The translations under genes were made by a program, and so were the position numbers. From positions 1-29,157 of the IMG/VR virus record IMGVR_UViG_3300021475_000044: a stretch of DNA of 29,157 nt, one strand, 5' to 3'. Position 1 is the stretch's first letter. Each line of letters opens with the position of its first letter. Source of the stretch: a virus. The notes beneath the pieces were generated by a model. It saw nothing but the letters and a program-made list of their open reading frames with translations, was not told where the DNA came from and did no database searches. Of this stretch, positions 8,238 to 15,730 are shown piece after piece.

Positions 8238-8492
8238 TTAGTCCTCCGGCGGTTCGATGCCGGCCAGTTTGCAGAAGCTGTCGTCGCTGAGAGAGGACAA
8301 AGACGCCTCAGCCCGGGCAGCCCGGGCCGCAGGGCAGTCAGGCGCGTGCTGGATAAACACAGCTTCGACGCCTACCACCATCCTGATCTCGATGTGGCGT
8401 TCGCGGCATCGCTCGAGAAACTCATTAAGCTCGTCATTCTCGGTGAGCGCGGCGTCGACACGTTTTTTCAGTTCGTCAAACAGGTCGTCCAT
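8238..8492 (-). CDS. Small protein of unknown function between neck genes
   Basis: An 84-residue acidic, helical protein (MDDLFDELKKRVDAALTEND) with an Ala-rich middle and a C-terminal SLSDDSFCKLAGIEPPED. No family recognised. It sits between two neck-protein genes with gaps of 1 and 9 bp, so it is co-expressed with them. It may be a minor virion or assembly factor. Confidence 0.6.
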   Translation of the reverse strand: MDDLFDELKKRVDAALTENDELNEFLERCRERHIEIRMVVGVEAVFIQHAPDCPAARAARAEASLSSLSDDSFCKLAGIEPPED

Positions 8493-8501
8493 TTTGAATG
8501 C

Positions 8502-9182
8502 CTACAGGAGCGCAAGGGTTTCCGCGCCCTCAGCAATGGTGCCGACACCCTCGGCGACGCCTTCCACCGCGCCTTCCACTGCGCCTTCCACTGCTTCCGC
8601 TGCTTCCGCTGCTGATTCGGCTTCGTCAGCTTCTTTGCCGATTCGTTCGGCCTCATCTTTGTCGCGCATATCGCGCTTCTCTTTGGTTTGCTTCTTCGGT
8701 ACCTCTTCGAGGTGGACCACGTAAGTGATGGCCCGGCGCAGCTGGCCGGTGTCGATCAAAGGCTTGTCGCTGCCCTTCGATCTGACGGTCGACGGCGCGT
8801 TCGGCGCCCAGCCGTTCGAGGGATCGGTGAAATAGCGCTTGGCCGCGTTCGATGCGACCATGCCCGCGCGGTTCAGCTGAGCGCGCGCCTCGGTCGCGTC
8901 CCCGTCGAGGACCGCCGCCGCCGCCGCGCCCAGTAGCGGAGCGATCTTCGCCTGCGCTTTCGCGATAGCGGGCTCGAGGAAAGGCCTCGGCGGGATGTGA
9001 TTGACCGGCGAGCCGTGAGTATGAATGAACGCGAGCGAAGCGTTGTTCATCTTGCCGCTGCGCCGCTGCAATTTGTCCGAGGGAATTCCCACCAGCACTT
9101 CAGCGCGCGAGATGGCGGTAAGCGACGGTTTGATCGCGCCGAGACCGGGCCCTGTTTTCGTTACCGTCACTGTGGCTGGCAT
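8502..9182 (-). CDS. Tail completion/neck protein (gp10-like)
   Basis: A 226-residue protein starting MPATVTVTKTGPGLG; the ATG overlaps the previous stop (TAATG), so longer in-frame starts are rejected. Residues 20-135 carry the pattern of gp10/Mu G-type neck proteins: VLVGIPSDKL, then HTHGSPVNHIPPRPFLEPAI and later KPLIDTGQLRRAITYVV. These proteins join head and tail. The C-terminal ~75 residues are charged and end in short repeats (EAVEGAVEGAVEGVAEGV) encoded by a 12-bp tandem repeat, a region likely to vary in copy number. Confidence 0.7.
   Translation of the reverse strand: MPATVTVTKTGPGLGAIKPSLTAISRAEVLVGIPSDKLQRRSGKMNNASLAFIHTHGSPVNHIPPRPFLEPAIAKAQAKIAPLLGAAAAAVLDGDATEARAQLNRAGMVASNAAKRYFTDPSNGWAPNAPSTVRSKGSDKPLIDTGQLRRAITYVVHLEEVPKKQTKEKRDMRDKDEAERIGKEADEAESAAEAAEAVEGAVEGAVEGVAEGVGTIAEGAETLALL
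8559..8594. repeat. 12-bp tandem repeat (three copies)
   Basis: Three copies of gccttccac(c/t)gc run head to tail, followed by two degenerate 9-bp units to about 8612. They encode the EGAV repeats at the C-terminus of the neck protein. Strand slippage could change the copy number without shifting frame. Confidence 0.85.
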
Positions 9183-9433
9183 TATTTTTTGTCTGTTGGT
9201 TCGATCGGGGTTGGCGGCGCCGGTGGTTCGTCCTTCGCAGCTCTCGGTGTGCCGAATGCCCATTGGGTGAAGCCGCCGGCCAGAATTCCTATCGTGTTGA
9301 GAACGATGTTCAATCCGTAGCTGGTCGCTTCCTCGACATGGCCGAGTGCAATCCGGGCCGCGAGGAAGCCGAGGATAACCAGCAGGAGATAACCGTAGAC
9401 CATACGCGCGTTGTCAGGCGTAAATGGTTTCAA
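9182..9433 (-). CDS. Two-helix membrane protein (holin-like candidate)
   Basis: An 83-residue protein with a TTG start that has a clear GGAGG 8 bases upstream. Two membrane segments are visible at about residues 11-31 (MVYGYLLLVILGFLAARIAL) and 38-57 (YGLNIVLNTIGILAGGFTQW), followed by a hydrophilic, Pro-rich, charged tail ending TDKK. Size and topology are like those of a small holin, but no specific holin family is recognised. It clusters with two other possibly membrane-linked genes (29 and 124 aa). The only recognisable lysozyme gene is about 7.3 kb away. Confidence 0.6.
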   Translation of the reverse strand: MKPFTPDNARMVYGYLLLVILGFLAARIALGHVEEATSYGLNIVLNTIGILAGGFTQWAFGTPRAAKDEPPAPPTPIEPTDKK

Positions 9434-9447
9434 TGAAGCGACCTCCG

Positions 9448-9537
9448 TTATTTTTTGAATCGGTAAATGATGAGGATTGCCAGCCCGGTGACAAGAAGCA
9501 TCAGAGGGACAGCGTTGACGATCAGGAAGCGCTGCAA
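9448..9537 (-). CDS. Possible 29-aa single-pass membrane peptide
   Basis: The frame reads LQRFLIVNAVPLMLLVTGLA then ILIIYRFKK, starting at a TTG with GGAAAG 3 bases upstream. It is one predicted membrane helix with a basic C-terminus. It fills the otherwise empty 114-bp gap between the 124-aa gene and the holin-like gene. The close spacing to a rare start codon is weak evidence; the hydrophobic, stop-bounded frame is suggestive. Confidence 0.4.
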   Translation of the reverse strand: MQRFLIVNAVPLMLLVTGLAILIIYRFKK

Positions 9538-9547
9538 TGACTTTCCA

Positions 9548-9922
9548 TCAGTCGATGGTGACCTTCGATTTGCCCGGTACTTCCTGTTTTGCAGCCTCAT
9601 TTGAGGGAGCAGAATGAGTAGTGTCCTGCTCCGGCGGCGGCTCCCGGCGTGCCGGTGGTAACCAGATGACGGTCTTGCCGTCTGCCGCTGTGCGCTCGCC
9701 GGATCGCCCGTTGCCTGTAACGTGGCAGATGGCGTCGAACGCAGCGCACAGGACCCAGTTCGCGTTCACGCTGGGCGGTTTCATATAGCGCAGGAAGGCC
9801 AGGACTCCAACGCCGCCGCCGAGGCCGACTTTCTGTGCCAGGTGATAAGCCTGGTCCCAGATAAACCCGAGGGCGTTTACAAAGCCATCCCAGATGCTGC
9901 CTGCTGCATTCAATAAAGCCAT
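9548..9922 (-). CDS. Unknown protein with amphipathic/hydrophobic N-terminus
   Basis: A 124-residue protein. The first ~65 residues are hydrophobic and Gly-rich (MALLNAAGSIWDGFVNALGF, then GLGGGVGVLAFLRYM). The C-terminal half is polar and Pro/Glu-rich (PPARREPPPEQDTTHSAPSN). It overlaps the connector gene by 13 bp and precedes two small membrane proteins. No family recognised. It may belong to a lysis or membrane-interaction group with them, an inference from neighbours only. Confidence 0.55.
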   Translation of the reverse strand: MALLNAAGSIWDGFVNALGFIWDQAYHLAQKVGLGGGVGVLAFLRYMKPPSVNANWVLCAAFDAICHVTGNGRSGERTAADGKTVIWLPPARREPPPEQDTTHSAPSNEAAKQEVPGKSKVTID

Positions 9923-10725
9923 ACAGGTCCTCCGCCGATGACCTGTGCGAGGCGTGCCAGCCGTATTCCGTATTCGGTTTCCTGTAAGTCTCCGTAAGAA
10001 CTAAGCCCGCCGCTGCCCGTGGTCGTCGACGGCTGATAGCCTGCGCTCACGCCGCCCGCGGCTTTCGAAGTCATGATTCCCTTGGCGAGTCCCTGGACGG
10101 CAAGCTGCGTCGCGGTCATCGATGTCAGCCCGGCCATCCCGCCAATCGGCGGCGCGGACGAGCGCAGCCAGAGCGTGATCTCGTGCGCGATGAAATACCC
10201 CATCGCGATGTACCAGTGATCGATCCAGCGGTTGTAGACGAGGCAGTCGGAGGCGAGCGCCACATAAGCGTTCATCACGATCAAAGGGACGAACGGCGCG
10301 TTATAAATGCCGAAAGGCTGGAAACCGCTTCCTGTAGCGGGCAGGATCGCGGGTTGCGACATAGTGAGCTGGGTGTCGCTGTCGACCGACAGGACGGTGG
10401 TTCCGTCCGGAAACGGGCCGGGTGTCGGCGCGCCAGCCAGCTGCATGACATATGGCGATACCACCATGCCGGGCAGGATTCCGCCTGTCGACGTATTCGT
10501 GACAACCGGCGAACCATTCGTCGTCTGGCCGGTGAGGACAAGAGGGGCGCCGCCGAAGTTCGGGTAGAAGGTGAGGAAGTCGGCGACGCTGTAAGGCGGG
10601 TTGGCGCCGATGACGATGTTCGAAGCAATGGAGATCCCGGGGCCGGCCACTTCCGGTGGATAGCCCCAGACATTGCTGATGAACTCGTTGTAATTCGGCC
10701 AGGTCCAGCCGTTCCATCCGCCCAT
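9910..10725 (-). CDS. Head-tail connector (DUF4054-like) with inserted module
   Basis: A 271-residue protein. The two halves of a DUF4054 connector are visible: FLTFYPNFGG near residue 50, then after a break VPLIVMNAYVALASDCLVYN and MGYFIAHEITLWL, with the typical C-terminus SYGDLQETEYGIRLARLAQV. Between them, at about 60-135, lies a Gly/Thr/Pro-rich insert (GILPGMVVSP, PDGTTVLSVDSDTQLTMSQP) of the same module type as in the sheath and cement proteins. DUF4054 proteins form the ring under the portal. The ATG lies 3 bases after the upstream stop. Confidence 0.75.
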   Translation of the reverse strand: MGGWNGWTWPNYNEFISNVWGYPPEVAGPGISIASNIVIGANPPYSVADFLTFYPNFGGAPLVLTGQTTNGSPVVTNTSTGGILPGMVVSPYVMQLAGAPTPGPFPDGTTVLSVDSDTQLTMSQPAILPATGSGFQPFGIYNAPFVPLIVMNAYVALASDCLVYNRWIDHWYIAMGYFIAHEITLWLRSSAPPIGGMAGLTSMTATQLAVQGLAKGIMTSKAAGGVSAGYQPSTTTGSGGLSSYGDLQETEYGIRLARLAQVIGGGPVWLY

Positions 10726-10728
10726 GGG

Positions 10729-11349
10729 CTATTTCTTTTTGGAGCTGGCTGCAGGCGCGGGAGCAGGAGCAGGCGCGGGAGCGGGATCGGGCAATGCCTC
10801 GCGCACGACCGGCGGCGCCGCCTCCGGATTCGGATTGGTTCCGTAGGGATAGATGCCGAGCTTGAATTTGCGGTCCTCTTCGGCGAGCGCGACCTGGGCG
10901 GCCGCCGGCGTGAAGCCGGCCTTCACAAGCTCGTCCATCGTGGGCGGAGCCGATCGCAGGAAAGACTCCTTTCGCAGCGATCGATCGAAGCTGGGCGCGG
11001 GAGCCGGTCCTTCGGGTACTGTGCCCTTCGGTGGATAAGGGTATTCGCCCTGATCGAATTTCACCTTTTCGAGGGCAACGATCTTTTCGGCTTCTTCCGC
11101 CGAGCAGCCGCGGCTGGCGATCACTTCGTCGACAGTCGGCGGCGCGGCAAGCGGCTGTAGCTTCGTCGCCCCGTTATTCACCTCCATGATCAGCCCGGAT
11201 TTCAGGTTGTACTTGAAAGTGTCGGTGTCCCGGATCCAGTCGGGCACCTCCTGGATGCCGGCTTTGTGATCGATCTGGACGTGCCTGTTGATCGATCCGC
11301 CGGCACCGGCGTCAATGAAAGTGAGCGTTCTGTGTGCGAGAACCTGCAT
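10729..11349 (-). CDS. Unknown structural-region protein with two internal repeats
   Basis: A 206-residue protein. An N-terminal part (VPDWIRDTDTFKYNLKSGLI) resembles small head proteins that follow capsid genes. Two ~37-residue repeats lie at about 70-107 and 135-171: PPT(V/M)DE, an Ala/Glu helix, then KF(D/K)xGxYPY. The repeats look like small helical bundles, but I cannot name them. The C-terminus is Pro-Ala repeats followed by SSKKK. The ATG has AAGGA 8-9 bases upstream. The hairpin at 11405-11441 separates it from the capsid gene. Confidence 0.6.
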   Translation of the reverse strand: MQVLAHRTLTFIDAGAGGSINRHVQIDHKAGIQEVPDWIRDTDTFKYNLKSGLIMEVNNGATKLQPLAAPPTVDEVIASRGCSAEEAEKIVALEKVKFDQGEYPYPPKGTVPEGPAPAPSFDRSLRKESFLRSAPPTMDELVKAGFTPAAAQVALAEEDRKFKLGIYPYGTNPNPEAAPPVVREALPDPAPAPAPAPAPAASSKKK

Positions 11350-11404
11350 GATGTGATCCTTGGTTTTACGAAGTGGAAAAGTTGGGCGACGGCCAGCGCC
11401 GTAT

Positions 11405-11441
11405 AAATCTACGGTGATGAGGTTTCGATCACCGTAGATTT
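11405..11441 (-). terminator. Perfect 14-bp hairpin after major capsid gene
   Basis: Inverted repeats aaatctacggtgat (11405-11418) and atcaccgtagattt (11428-11441) are perfectly complementary around a 9-base loop. It lies 29 bp past the capsid stop, in the largest gap of the head-tail block. In the minus-strand transcript the stem ends in UUU followed by AU, a weak U-tract. It may be a partial terminator, an attenuator or an mRNA 3'-end stabiliser that raises capsid expression. Confidence 0.7.
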
Positions 11442-11469
11442 CTATGGTTGCCCGCCGCCCGATAAGCGC

Positions 11470-12552
11470 TTAAATACCGTCCATGTAGGTCATGGTGGTG
11501 GTGCGCTTGAAGACAGGAGGCGCAACAGCAGCCATGTAGATGGACTCGTAGCCGCCGCCGATGCGGGTCGACGGGAGCGTCATTTCGAGCGTGGCCGGGG
11601 TGGGCACCTTGAGGTAGAGCGAGTCGGTGTCTTTTTTGTACATAATGCCGCGGTCGAGCCCGGCGGGCGCGGGGGCGAAGCTGCCGCCGTTGGCCTGGGT
11701 CGAGATCCACGGATTGGGCAGATACTCGATCTTGAACTTCACGCCGAGACGGGTGGCGATGCAGTTCCGGATGATGTAATCGTGCAGCGAGTCGTAGCCG
11801 ACTCCGCCGATTACCATGGGCTGGCTGAACAGCGCGAACTGGGGCTGCAACGGAACCAGCAGGGTATTCGGGCAGCCTTTCTGCGCGGCAAAGCCCGAGT
11901 TGATGATGCAGATGTTCTGGGCGAAGTTGATATCGTTCAGAATCTGCAGGGGCGATTTGGTGGTCCACGCCGTACCGCTGCCGCCGTTCTGCACGACGAA
12001 AGCGGGGGAGTTGGGATTGTTCGCAAGGCCGTACTGGCCCTGGAACCCGTTATAGAGCAGGCCGTCGAGCATGTGGGCAAAGGTGCCGGCCACGCCCTGT
12101 TCATACAGCTCCTGCAGGCTGATCGGCGGTGGCATGCCGCTCTTGACGGCGAAGGCCATACGCTTCATGTCGATGAGCGAGATGGAGAACCCGGCCGTCC
12201 AGGGAAAGACCGGATAGATGCCTTTCTCCACATCGACGGAGACCATCGGGATCTCCGTGTTGTTGGTGGCTTGCAGGCCATAGCCCTGCGTACCGACCGA
12301 ACCGTAGTTCGAGGCGAACACGGACAGTTGCTCGGGATAGCCGCCGCCGAACTGGACGTCGATATCCCGCTGGTGGGTGGTTTCTTCCAGCGGTTTGACG
12401 ACGTCCGGATCGATCAGTTCGAGTTGGCTGGCGAGAAAGGCCATGCCGGACGACGCGGCGGCGTCCGTACCTTGCGCGGCATCGAACGCCTGTGCGAGCT
12501 GGACCGGGTTGCGTCCCATGCCGTTTCTCAGAAGAGAGTGTTTTCTTAACAT
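11470..12552 (-). CDS. Major capsid protein (DUF2184-like)
   Basis: A 360-residue protein starting MLRKHSLLRNGMGRN. An in-frame GTG/TTG-type extension upstream runs over the intergenic ribosome-binding region and is rejected. Features that fit DUF2184 capsid proteins: LELIDPDVVKPLEETTHQRD, YGSVGTQGYGLQATNNTEIP, then the extended strand sequence YLPNPWISTQANGG and IMYKKDTDSLYLKVPTPATL. AAGGAG lies 15 bases and AGAG about 7 bases upstream of the ATG. It follows the cement-like gene by 38 bp, and the hairpin lies downstream, as expected for the most abundant virion protein. Confidence 0.85.
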   Translation of the reverse strand: MLRKHSLLRNGMGRNPVQLAQAFDAAQGTDAAASSGMAFLASQLELIDPDVVKPLEETTHQRDIDVQFGGGYPEQLSVFASNYGSVGTQGYGLQATNNTEIPMVSVDVEKGIYPVFPWTAGFSISLIDMKRMAFAVKSGMPPPISLQELYEQGVAGTFAHMLDGLLYNGFQGQYGLANNPNSPAFVVQNGGSGTAWTTKSPLQILNDINFAQNICIINSGFAAQKGCPNTLLVPLQPQFALFSQPMVIGGVGYDSLHDYIIRNCIATRLGVKFKIEYLPNPWISTQANGGSFAPAPAGLDRGIMYKKDTDSLYLKVPTPATLEMTLPSTRIGGGYESIYMAAVAPPVFKRTTTMTYMDGI

Positions 12553-12590
12553 GTTGTTCTCTGGTTTCTCCTTTCGTTGAATTGGCTGAA

Positions 12591-13622
12591 TTACGACGCG
12601 TGCCGTACCAGAACGGTCACTTCGGCGATGTTGAACTGGTCGAGGTTTCCGGTACGGAACCGGAGCCACGGGTTAGCGAGATCCCCCAACAGGATCATGT
12701 TGGAGAAGCTCGACGGTTCGGCGGCGGCGGTCGCCGTGGCCGGTTGCGACATCACCCACGCGGTTGGACCGCCGGACACAAGATAAGTGTTCGGCGGAAT
12801 ACCGGCGGCGCTGATGCGCTGGCCGACAGCAAGCCCGGTCCCGGCCGAGGTGGTGATATTGGGCGATCCCAGAGTGGTGGTGACGGTGAGCGCTGCCGTA
12901 GCGACATCGTCGGCAGCTTCGAAGTCGCCCACGAAGGTGCCCGGCAGGTTGGGATTCGCGATAGCGCGAACATAGACGCCGAGGTTGGCCTGCGGCGTGC
13001 CATTGGTGATGAGGACGTTGATGGAACCGTCGATCAGGTCGTCGCACATCTGGCCCACGGAATAGAAGCCGAGTTGGCCGCCCGGAATGGTCTGAGTGAA
13101 AGCGACCGGGGTGGCGTTCATGGCTCCGATGGTGGGTAAGGAGATGGCGATAGTCGTGCCGCCGCCGGTGATCCCGGTGACAAGCGTTCCGGCTTGCAGG
13201 CCAGCGCCGTCGATAGCCATGCCCATCACGACCGCGGGATTCGCCGGGATCACGATTGAGGTTGAGCCGATGGTGGCCTGAGTGGCTGTGGTATTGATCT
13301 GAAGCGTACCGCTCGATTGCGTAAGCGACAGATAGTTGAAGTCGGTCTTCACGTTGCGGACACAGATGCCGGCGAACTGCTGTTGCAGGAGCTGGGCATT
13401 GCCTGGTGTCGCGAGAAAATCCGCGAACGACAGGAAATAACCGCCGAGCGAGTTGGAGAGTTCGACGATGCCCGCGCCGAAGGGAATACCTGCGGTCGGT
13501 GAGGCGGTGGGAGAGACGAGCTTGGACATGATGCCGCGATCGCCCATCCGGGTGACCGAACCCACGAAGCCATTCGCCGGCCCGGTAACGGAGATTGCTT
13601 TGCCAAAACTATTCAAAGCCAT
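12591..13622 (-). CDS. Capsid cement/decoration-like protein with inserted modules
   Basis: A 343-residue protein just before the capsid gene, where related phages encode structural cement proteins (gp24-like). The N-terminus (FVGSVTRMGDRGIMSKLVSP) and the central GFYSVGQMCDDLIDGSINVL followed by NLGVYVRAIANP fit that role. Two Gly-rich modules are inserted: about residues 108-170 (MGMAIDGAGLQAGTLVTGIT) and about 245-312 (GLAVGQRISAAGIPPNTYLV, MSQPATAT). These resemble the sheath and connector inserts. Probable role: stabilising or decorating the head surface. The assignment is moderate because sequence conservation in this group is low. Confidence 0.62.
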   Translation of the reverse strand: MALNSFGKAISVTGPANGFVGSVTRMGDRGIMSKLVSPTASPTAGIPFGAGIVELSNSLGGYFLSFADFLATPGNAQLLQQQFAGICVRNVKTDFNYLSLTQSSGTLQINTTATQATIGSTSIVIPANPAVVMGMAIDGAGLQAGTLVTGITGGGTTIAISLPTIGAMNATPVAFTQTIPGGQLGFYSVGQMCDDLIDGSINVLITNGTPQANLGVYVRAIANPNLPGTFVGDFEAADDVATAALTVTTTLGSPNITTSAGTGLAVGQRISAAGIPPNTYLVSGGPTAWVMSQPATATAAAEPSSFSNMILLGDLANPWLRFRTGNLDQFNIAEVTVLVRHAS

Positions 13623-13669
13623 ACGTTTCTGATTCCTTTCCTTTTTTGAATTGGCCTGCTACCGGGTCG

Positions 13670-15394
13670 TTACTCGGCTTTCGGCTTGATGCCGTTTCTG
13701 GCGTCGTTGTAAATCTTCTGGATCTTGCTGAAATCGCGCGTCGGGCCGTTCACTCCACGGCCAGCGGACGTGATTGCCGCCGTGTCCCGGGCGGTCGCCG
13801 CGCGCCCGAAGTCGCTGTAGCTTCCGACTGCCGTGCGCGAAGTACGCAGCAGCCTGCGGACTTCGGCGTCATACGCCCGCCGTACCGCGAGGTCTCGCGA
13901 TCGCGCGATCGCGGGCTTGATGGCGTTCAGGAATTTCACCTCTCCGCTATCGATGGGAGCCATGTCGAAGGCGCGCATGAGAGCCTTCTTTTCCCTCGAT
14001 TTTTCAATCACGGGCAGCAGCGCGGCCGCAGCATCGTTAGCCATCGGTATCTCCTCTGTTGGTGTTACATCGGCTTCGCCAACCGGCTCGAGCAATTCCG
14101 TGCCGGGTTCCGGATCCACGTCGTCTTCCTGATGCTCCGGTTCCTCTGCTTCTTCGCTCAGGAACTGGCTCACAAGGTCCTTCAACTCCTCCACGTCCGC
14201 GTCTTCGCCTTCGAGCGGGCCATGCTTCTGCTCGTGGGCGTCATAGAGCTTGTCGAAGGCGTCGTGCATACGCTTCCGGTGATCGCCGCCGTCCGCGTCA
14301 TGGGCGCCGCGATCCAGACCCTCTACCGCCGGTTCCTCTTCGTCCTTCGCCTTCGCGCACTTGTCGGCCGTGCAGTTCTCATGGCCTTCTTCGCCGGGCA
14401 TGCAGATGCCGGCGTCTTTGATGCGCTTACGCATGTCATCGGCGCGTTTGGTCGCGTCGTCAGCACGCTTCTTTTCGTCGTCGGCGCGCTTCTTCTCGGC
14501 GTCGAGCATGGTCTTGACCGCGTCATCGGCTTTGCGGTCTTCGCCCTTTTCCTTTTCCTTTTCCGTTTCTTCTTCTTCTTCATCCAGCGCGCGAGCGCCG
14601 GAGAAGGCCATCGTCGCCAGTTCCGACGCTGAAGCACCCTCGGTTGCTTTTGCCTTCAGGCCGGCTCCGAACAATTCGCGCAGTGAATCTTTAATGCTGA
14701 ATGTCTTAGCCACGTTCTTCTCCTTGCTTGGATTACCGTCAGGGATGCTTTTGGCTTGCGTATCTCCGGTCCACGCCGCGGCTTCGACCAGACGCAGTTC
14801 GTCAGTGGTCTCCGCGGCGGCGGAATCATTGATGCGGGCCTCCGGGCCTGCCCGGCCTTTCGGCACGACGGCGCAGTGATTGATCACAAAGCCGACTTGC
14901 AGAATTTTGTCGCCATCGCGAGCGAGGTCGTAGTTGTAGCCCAGCGATAGCTCGCGGAGCCCTCCGTCGACCTTGTTGATCAGCTCGTGATCGTTGATGA
15001 CGATGTCTCCCTCGAGCGGCCAGTCGCCGGAATCGAGAGAGGTTGAACCTTTACGAACGTTCTGGATGTGCCCGCGGGCATGCTCGCGGAAGTTTTCCGG
15101 AACGACGAACTCGGACGGATGGCCGTCCGTCAACGGCTTGCCTTCGGCACTCAGGATCGTCTGGTGCGCGAAGACTTCCTCGGCTGGCCGGTAGACGCTG
15201 ATCGACGCGCCGGGATTGCCGGTCTCGATGCCCAGGCCGCGCAGCTTCTCTTCAGGGAAGTTCTTGAGCAGCTCGCTGACGATGTACGTCTGCCAGCCGG
15301 TACGCGCGAGGACGCTGCCACGGCATACGAGAAAGCCGTCCGGCGTCTGGCCGATATTCTCCGAAAGCTTCGTAGCATAGAAGCCGGTTGCCAT
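13670..15394 (-). CDS. Prohead protease (DUF2213-like) fused to scaffold region
   Basis: A 574-residue protein. Residues 1-~190 look like DUF2213 proteases: TDGHPSEFVVPENFREHARG, a D-x-I-x-D strand (GDIVINDHEL), then LRELSLGYNYDL. Residues ~228-320 form a highly charged coiled coil (EKKRADDEKKRADDATKRAD) typical of scaffold. The C-terminal part from residue ~451 (MANDAAAALLPVIEKSREKK) is helical and basic. Two in-frame internal start codons have good ribosome-binding sites (see 14711-14725 and 14042-14057). The protein should cleave itself and head proteins during maturation while its C-terminal portion guides shell assembly. Confidence 0.78.
   Translation of the reverse strand: MATGFYATKLSENIGQTPDGFLVCRGSVLARTGWQTYIVSELLKNFPEEKLRGLGIETGNPGASISVYRPAEEVFAHQTILSAEGKPLTDGHPSEFVVPENFREHARGHIQNVRKGSTSLDSGDWPLEGDIVINDHELINKVDGGLRELSLGYNYDLARDGDKILQVGFVINHCAVVPKGRAGPEARINDSAAAETTDELRLVEAAAWTGDTQAKSIPDGNPSKEKNVAKTFSIKDSLRELFGAGLKAKATEGASASELATMAFSGARALDEEEEETEKEKEKGEDRKADDAVKTMLDAEKKRADDEKKRADDATKRADDMRKRIKDAGICMPGEEGHENCTADKCAKAKDEEEPAVEGLDRGAHDADGGDHRKRMHDAFDKLYDAHEQKHGPLEGEDADVEELKDLVSQFLSEEAEEPEHQEDDVDPEPGTELLEPVGEADVTPTEEIPMANDAAAALLPVIEKSREKKALMRAFDMAPIDSGEVKFLNAIKPAIARSRDLAVRRAYDAEVRRLLRTSRTAVGSYSDFGRAATARDTAAITSAGRGVNGPTRDFSKIQKIYNDARNGIKPKAE
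14042..14057 (-). promoter_or_regulatory. Internal ribosome-binding site and in-frame ATG in protease-scaffold gene
   Basis: AGAGGAG (14051-14057) lies exactly 6 bases before an in-frame ATG (14042-14044). Translation from here would give a separate 124-residue C-terminal protein beginning MANDAAAALLPVIEKS and ending at the stop at 13670. The arrangement is like nested scaffold genes inside protease genes (lambda C/Nu3). Confidence 0.55.
14711..14725 (-). promoter_or_regulatory. Internal ribosome-binding site and in-frame GTG in protease-scaffold gene
   Basis: AAGGAG (14720-14725) lies 6 bases before an in-frame GTG (14711-14713). Initiation would give a protein beginning (V)AKTFSIKDSLRELFGAG, just where the protease domain ends and the scaffold-like region starts. 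Together with the site at 14042 it divides the long gene into three modules. Confidence 0.5.
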
Positions 15395-15439
15395 TTTGTT
15401 CTGGAGTTGAAGGGAAGGAAGGGTAAAACGGAACTGCTT

Positions 15440-15730
15440 TTATTTCTGTCTTTGGCCCCACGAGCCGAGCGACTCGAGACGGAACATAGAACTCTGCCAT
15501 CGATGGGGTGCATTGGATCTGCGAAGCGCCTCGTTAAGCTCATTGACCTCGGGAAGGCTTTTCCTTTCGCGAGCTTCAATGGCATCGGTTTTGGTGTTAA
15601 CGAGGTACCACATTGTTTTTTTGACTGGTAACTGCCGCTCCCTTTCAAGTTGTTCCGGGGATATCTTTCCGGCGTCGCGACCCATGGGCTTTGCAGGGAG
15701 TCTGGTGCCGACGAACGACAGCGCAGCCAT
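15440..15730 (-). CDS. Small protein with N-terminal VGTR tag
   Basis: A 96-residue basic protein: MAALSFVGTRLPAKPMGRDA, then a helical charged part and SMFRLESLGSWGQRQK. Its first 12 residues match the start of the nuclease gene at 18737 (MATALSPVGTKIP). No domain recognised. The ATG overlaps the upstream stop (TAATG). It directly precedes the protease-scaffold gene and probably belongs to the same group of tagged accessory proteins. Confidence 0.6.
   Translation of the reverse strand: MAALSFVGTRLPAKPMGRDAGKISPEQLERERQLPVKKTMWYLVNTKTDAIEARERKSLPEVNELNEALRRSNAPHRWQSSMFRLESLGSWGQRQK

Noticed and set aside
11470-12669. Longer N-terminus for the major capsid protein (to 12669)
   Set aside because: The extra 39 codons cover the ribosome-binding region and overlap the cement-like gene; sequence is Arg/Pro-rich and unlike capsid proteins.
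14323-14637. 104-codon Lys/Arg-rich frame inside the protease-scaffold gene
   Set aside because: Alternative-frame shadow of the charged coiled coil; no own start signal.
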